Source of the DNA: Dehalococcoidia bacterium
GTDB lineage: Bacteria > Chloroflexota > Dehalococcoidia > UBA2979
Direction of reading: 5' to 3'
Assembly (NCBI GenBank): GCA_009692685.1
Contig: SHYS01000004.1
Span: 1-64,000 of the forward strand
Length of the DNA: 64,000 bases
In this document: piece after piece, positions 60,613 through 64,000 of the stretch
Layout of the letters: each line of letters opens with the position of its first letter
Numbering within the stretch: the first letter of the stretch is position 1
The notes under the pieces: model-generated
Told to the model about the DNA's origin: nothing
Database searches by the model: none
The model's input: only the letters and a program-made list of their open reading frames with translations
Translations under genes and position numbers: made by a program

Positions 60613-61539
60613 GTGACCGACAAGTTCGTCGCGCCGCGCGTGAGCGTGGTGGTGCCCACGCGCGACCGCCCGGAGGCGCTGGACCAGTGCCTCGGTTCGC
60701 TGCAGGCGAGCGCACACGATTCCTTCGAGATCATCGTGGTCGACCAGAGCGCGGGCGACGCCAGCGCGACTGTCGTGGAGCGCCTTGGCGATGCACGAGT
60801 GCGGTACGTGCGCGAGCCGGACGGGGGCGCCTCGAAGGCGCGCAACGCGGGGATCACCGCGGCGCGTGGCGACGTGATCGCGTTCACCGATGACGACTGC
60901 ACGGTGCCGGCGCAGTGGTTGCGGCAGGTCGAGGCGGCATGCGCGGGCCCTCGATCGCCGGGTGTTGTGCTGGGCGCGCTCCGGGCGGCGCTGGCCGACT
61001 CGTACGAGCGCTTCACCCCGTCGTGGGCGCCGCGCCGGGTACGACGCCTGGCCTGGAGCTGGCAGAGTGCCTTCCGAGGCGAAGGCGCGACGGCGAACAT
61101 GGCCGCCCGGCGCGAGGTCTGCGAGCGGCTCGGCGGTTTCGATGAGCTGCTCGGCGCCGGGGCGCGGTTCCGCAGCTGCGAAGACAATGACTTCTGCGAG
61201 CGTGCGATTCGCGCCGGCTTCGCGGTCCTCGAGGACCCGCGCATCGAAGTGCTGCACTGGGGTGCGCGCTCCCGCCTCGATGGGGCGGCCGACGCGCTGC
61301 GGTACGACTACTCCACGGGGTATGGGGCGATGCTGGCGAAGCATGTGCGCTGTGGTGACGTGCTGGCAGCCTATCGTCTCGCCTCGCTGGTGGTGACGCA
61401 AACGCCGCTGGGGCTGATCGACGTGATCTCGGGCGGTGGCGCGTATACGCTGCGGCGCCTGTGGAACAACCTCGCGGGTGCAGCAGCGGGCTGTAGCCAA
61501 CCGCTCGATCGCCCGCACAGAGTCTTTGTGGCCGACTAG
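60613..61539 (+). CDS. family 2 glycosyltransferase
   Basis: 308 residues from GTG 60613, 5 bases after the SDR stop. GT-A fold: RVSVVVPTRDRPEALDQCLG, EIIVVDQSAGD, GGASKARNAGI and the metal-binding DDD motif in VIAFTDDDCTVPAQWL. GFDELLGAGARFRSCEDNDF carries the ED motif. The start is inside a longer open frame. It may glycosylate a lipid or cell-wall component. Confidence 0.9.
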   Translation: MTDKFVAPRVSVVVPTRDRPEALDQCLGSLQASAHDSFEIIVVDQSAGDASATVVERLGDARVRYVREPDGGASKARNAGITAARGDVIAFTDDDCTVPAQWLRQVEAACAGPRSPGVVLGALRAALADSYERFTPSWAPRRVRRLAWSWQSAFRGEGATANMAARREVCERLGGFDELLGAGARFRSCEDNDFCERAIRAGFAVLEDPRIEVLHWGARSRLDGAADALRYDYSTGYGAMLAKHVRCGDVLAAYRLASLVVTQTPLGLIDVISGGGAYTLRRLWNNLAGAAAGCSQPLDRPHRVFVAD

Positions 61540-61565
61540 TTCGAGCAAGCTCGAGGAGGATGACG

Positions 61566-61994
61566 ATGACGACCGAACAACCCCAGCGAAGCGGTGGACC
61601 CCCGGTGCAGGGGCCGCGCTTGAGCTATCCCGAGTTGAAGAAGATGGCGATCGACTTCCTGACGAACCATCGGTCCGGGATCTTCGCGACCGGGAAGCGC
61701 GATGGTTCGCCGCAGCAGTCCTACCTGGGCTACACGTTCAACGGCACGGACGTGATCATCGAGACGGGCGACTCCTCGGCGAAGGTCAAGAACGCCCGCA
61801 AACGGTCGGGCGTCTCGCTGGCTGTCAACGAGGGGCCGACGTGTGTGGTGGTGTACGGCAACGCGCGCCTGATGCAGGGTGCGGAGGCGGAGGCCTACCT
61901 CGGCAAGGCGCCGGGCAACGGGTCGCAGCCGGGTGAGCCGACGCTGATCGTGTTCACGCCGGAGACGTGGCGCTGGGCGCGCCTGCAGGGGTAA
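61566..61994 (+). CDS. pyridoxamine 5'-phosphate oxidase-fold protein (PPOX/F420-type)
   Basis: 142 residues. A single split-barrel FMN/F420-binding domain: LTNHRSGIFATGKRDGSPQQ, IIETGDSSAKVKNARKRSGV and SLAVNEGPTCVVVYGNARLM. ATG 61566 is 6 bases from GAGGAGG; the ATG at 61560 is too close to it. Members reduce small molecules with FMN or F420. Cofactor not certain. Confidence 0.87.
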   Translation: MTTEQPQRSGGPPVQGPRLSYPELKKMAIDFLTNHRSGIFATGKRDGSPQQSYLGYTFNGTDVIIETGDSSAKVKNARKRSGVSLAVNEGPTCVVVYGNARLMQGAEAEAYLGKAPGNGSQPGEPTLIVFTPETWRWARLQG

Positions 61995-62053
61995 CGGCGC
62001 AGGCGGAGTTCGGGGTGCGGGAAGCGGACCGATTGGACTGAGCTGGCTCGTCT

Positions 62054-62083
62054 GGCGCAAAGGCTTGCGCTCCTACGGGGAGA
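62054..62083. repeat. solo copy of the GCGCAAG/CTTGCGC repeat block
   Basis: GGCGCAAAGGCTTGCGCTCC then TACGGGGAG matches the second half of the composite repeat in proS and the TIM-barrel gene. It is intergenic here, between the PPOX gene and the MFS gene. Confidence 0.75.
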
Positions 62084-62139
62084 ACGCTGAGCCGGACGTC
62101 TAGCGCGCTGGCTCGCGTGGGCGATAGGTACCTCAGAGG

Positions 62140-63369
62140 TCAGGGTGAGCGGCTGGCTGCCGGCTCCGGCTCGCGATGCAGCGTCTCTTCGACGAAGAAC
62201 AGCATGATGAGAACACCCGCCACGCCGACGAGCCCGGTGGCGACGGCGGAGATGCCGAGCGTGGCGACCTCGGCGAGCGCGCCAATGCCGAGTGGTGCCG
62301 CGGCATTCCCGACATCGGCGACCAGCCGCCAGACACCGATGAACTCGCCAGCGCCCTCGCGAGGAGCAAGGTCGGCGCCGAGCGTCATCACCACGCCTGA
62401 GCCGAAGCCGTTGCCGAAGCCGGAGAGCAGGCCGAGCAGCAGGAACGTCGGGAAGTTCGTCGCCAGTGGTACGAGCACGAGACTCGCGGCCAGCAGCAGA
62501 AGCGAGGGAACGACGGCGTACTTGCGGCCGTAGCGATCCATGACGACACCGACGGGGTAGAAGAGCGTGGCGTCGAGGGCGGCCCCGAGGCTGAGGACCA
62601 GTCCGATCTGGGCGACGTCGAGTCCGATCGCGTCTCCCCAGAGGGGCATCAGGATCTGCCGCCCCTGACGCATCACGACAATCGCGAAGGCCACCGCACC
62701 TACGGTCAGGAACTCGCGGCGGTGGGAGACCAGTGTGGTCCCCAGCCGGCCGTAGGCGCTTGATCCACGCGTCGGGGATGTCCGTGCGCGCGGCTGCGCC
62801 TCGGTGAGCGCGAATAGCAGGGCAGCCGCCACGGCAGTGACGAGCGCCTGGGCGAAGAAGGCGGTGTGGAGGCCGAAGGCGTGGCCGAGCAGGCCGCCGA
62901 TCGCGGGACCGGCGAACATGCCGATCCTCGACGTGCCGCCGACGAGCGAGATGGCCCGCCCGCGCTGCGCGACGGGGACGGCGGAGGCGACGTAGACGAG
63001 TCGCGAGACGTTGAAGATCGCCTGCGCGGCCATGTTGACGAAGAGCAGGACAACGAGCAGGGCGACGCTGTTGCTCAGCCCGATCGCGGCTGCGGCGAGT
63101 GCGGTGGCGACGAGGCCGTAACCCATGGTGGCGCGGACGCCGTAGCGATCCGAGAGCACGCCGGCGGGGACGGTCGCGAGAATGCCGCCGACGGCGCCCG
63201 CCGTGATGATGAGGCTAATCGCGCCGACGCCCGCGCCCAGTTCCTTCGCGAACAGCGGCGTGATCGGCAGCACAAGGCCCGCCCCCGCCGAGTAGAGGAA
63301 GTTCGGGAGATAGACCGGTCCGATGAGCGAGCGCAGCCGGAACGGCGCTGTCGAGACGGGGTCACGCAT
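62140..63369 (-). CDS. MFS transporter
   Basis: 409 residues with about twelve membrane segments. The loop-2/3 motif is GVLSDRYGVRATMGYGLVA and its counterpart in the second half GVVMDRYGRKYAVVPSLLL. Typical of drug or metabolite efflux members; substrate not predictable. ATG 63369. It diverges from the MBL-fold gene. Confidence 0.9.
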   Translation of the reverse strand: MRDPVSTAPFRLRSLIGPVYLPNFLYSAGAGLVLPITPLFAKELGAGVGAISLIITAGAVGGILATVPAGVLSDRYGVRATMGYGLVATALAAAAIGLSNSVALLVVLLFVNMAAQAIFNVSRLVYVASAVPVAQRGRAISLVGGTSRIGMFAGPAIGGLLGHAFGLHTAFFAQALVTAVAAALLFALTEAQPRARTSPTRGSSAYGRLGTTLVSHRREFLTVGAVAFAIVVMRQGRQILMPLWGDAIGLDVAQIGLVLSLGAALDATLFYPVGVVMDRYGRKYAVVPSLLLLAASLVLVPLATNFPTFLLLGLLSGFGNGFGSGVVMTLGADLAPREGAGEFIGVWRLVADVGNAAAPLGIGALAEVATLGISAVATGLVGVAGVLIMLFFVEETLHREPEPAASRSP

Positions 63370-63430
63370 CGCTGCAGATTATGCGCGCGGCAGGCTATCC
63401 GCGCGCGCCTCGATCGGGGCCGGTCGTGTG

Positions 63431-63436
63431 TAGACT
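63431..63436 (+). promoter_or_regulatory. candidate -10 box of the MBL-fold gene
   Basis: TAGACT lies 35 bases before GTG 63472, with GAGGAGG between. Same hexamer as upstream of fabD, proS and the toxin-antitoxin pair. Confidence 0.35.
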
Positions 63437-63471
63437 CGCCTCGATCTTGCCCACGCATCGAGGAGGTTCGC

Positions 63472-64000
63472 GTGTCGATCAGGCTTGACTGGTACGGGTG
63501 CGCGACGTTCCGTCTCGAAGTGGCGGGGATCGTGATCTACCTCGACACGTATATGGACCGACCCGCGGGGGCGCCGGATGTGGGGATGGCCTCCGCGTGG
63601 GTGCGGCAGGCGGACTTCGCGCTGATCGGCCACGCGCACTGGGACCACCTGGCGGGCGTGGATGTGATCGCGAAGGCGCGAGGCACCACGGTGATTGGCT
63701 CGCACGAGAGTGCACGTGTGCTGCTCGAACGCGGGGTGGCCTCGAGGCAGCTCTGGCGGGCGCAGGGCGGGGAGCACTTTCGCCTGTCGGAGGACGTGAC
63801 GGTGCGCGTCTTCCCAAGCCTGCATTCGTGCATCTGGTCGCGTGCGGCCCGGCCCGGCGTCGAGGTCATGGGCGACCTCGTGGTGACCGAGGACGAGCGC
63901 GAGGTGCGGCTGGCGGCGAACCGCGAGCGTGCGACCGCTCGAGGGGGCGTAGAGCGGCGGCCGGAGTGGGCGCACAGCGACAGTACCGGCGGCGCCATCG
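63472..64000 (+). CDS. MBL-fold metal-dependent hydrolase (partial)
   Basis: Cut by the window end; 176 codons are visible. GTG 63472 follows GAGGAGG. The start SIRLDWYGCATFRLEVAGIV and the metal motif LIGHAHWDHLAGVDVI (HxHxDH) mark a metallo-beta-lactamase fold of the UlaG/YtnP-like kind. A further His lies in FPSLHSCIW. Substrate unknown. Confidence 0.88.
   Translation, partial: MSIRLDWYGCATFRLEVAGIVIYLDTYMDRPAGAPDVGMASAWVRQADFALIGHAHWDHLAGVDVIAKARGTTVIGSHESARVLLERGVASRQLWRAQGGEHFRLSEDVTVRVFPSLHSCIWSRAARPGVEVMGDLVVTEDEREVRLAANRERATARGGVERRPEWAHSDSTGGAI

Overview
This window is a GC-rich bacterial chromosome segment (about two-thirds G+C by eye) in which housekeeping blocks alternate with short accessory stretches full of decayed genes. 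No rRNA, CRISPR array, integrase or transposase was seen. The gene set (inositol phosphate synthase with a PimA/PatA-like lipid module, no LPS core genes, DUF5679, DUF1501/DUF1800 pair, TAT lipoprotein with a DUF7482-like repeat, REP-type palindromes) fits a high-GC Chloroflexota bacterium, probably Dehalococcoidia-like. An actinobacterial relative cannot be excluded without a phylogeny.

Layout. 0.6-3.8 kb: envelope glycosylation genes (methyltransferase, GT-C transferase, GtrA). 3.9-6.8 kb: tRNA-Ala and the ffh-rpsP-khpA-rimM operon. 6.9-8.2 kb: a broken, signature-poor gene with a HEPN-like motif. 8.2-12.4 kb: gap, two uncharacterised genes, a broken DoxX gene, enolase. 12.5-13.2 kb: a Phd/VapC-type toxin-antitoxin pair. 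13.2-20.3 kb: fatty-acid synthesis (fabD, two coupled fabF genes), nnr, acpS, folD. 20.3-21.3 kb: a broken TIR-domain gene. 21.6-25 kb: prfB with its programmed frameshift, an anchored metallopeptidase, a thioredoxin-fold protein. 25-30.6 kb: a tightly coupled phosphatidylinositol/PIM-like operon (ino1, two acyltransferases, PHP phosphoesterase, PimA-like transferase, PI-phosphate synthase). 30.7-31.9 kb: LysR regulator and a zinc-ribbon protein. 32-39.2 kb: proS and nusA-ylxR-infB-rbfA-truB. 39.5-46.4 kb: a decayed accessory zone (SNF2 and AAA ATPase fragments, several pseudogenes, a TIM-barrel protein and an AEC transporter). 46.4-51.1 kb: DUF1501/DUF1800 pair beside typA, flanked by a second copy of the typA 3' end. 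51.2-59.5 kb: three further pseudogenes, a phosphoesterase, secreted proteins, a two-component system and a TMEM175-like protein. 59.6-64 kb: SDR, GT2, PPOX-fold protein, MFS transporter and a partial MBL-fold gene.

How the genes work together. The translation and secretion genes form conserved operons. fabD/fabF/acpS supply acyl chains; ino1, PI-phosphate synthase, PHP protein, PimA-like transferase and acyltransferases could turn them into a mannosylated inositol lipid. The response regulator/kinase pair sits beside a Gly-rich secreted protein that may be its target.

The observations most worth checking are: a PHP-family candidate for the missing PI-phosphate phosphatase; a composite palindromic repeat inserted in frame in proS and in a TIM-barrel gene; a duplicated typA 3' end bracketing the DUF1501/DUF1800 pair; a set of nonsense codons that nearly all look like TGG to TGA or CAG to TAG changes; an abundant CCTCGA/TCGAGG word that is absent from two accessory loci; an Ffh with a swapped G3 motif; and likely non-AUG starts for truB and a phosphoesterase.
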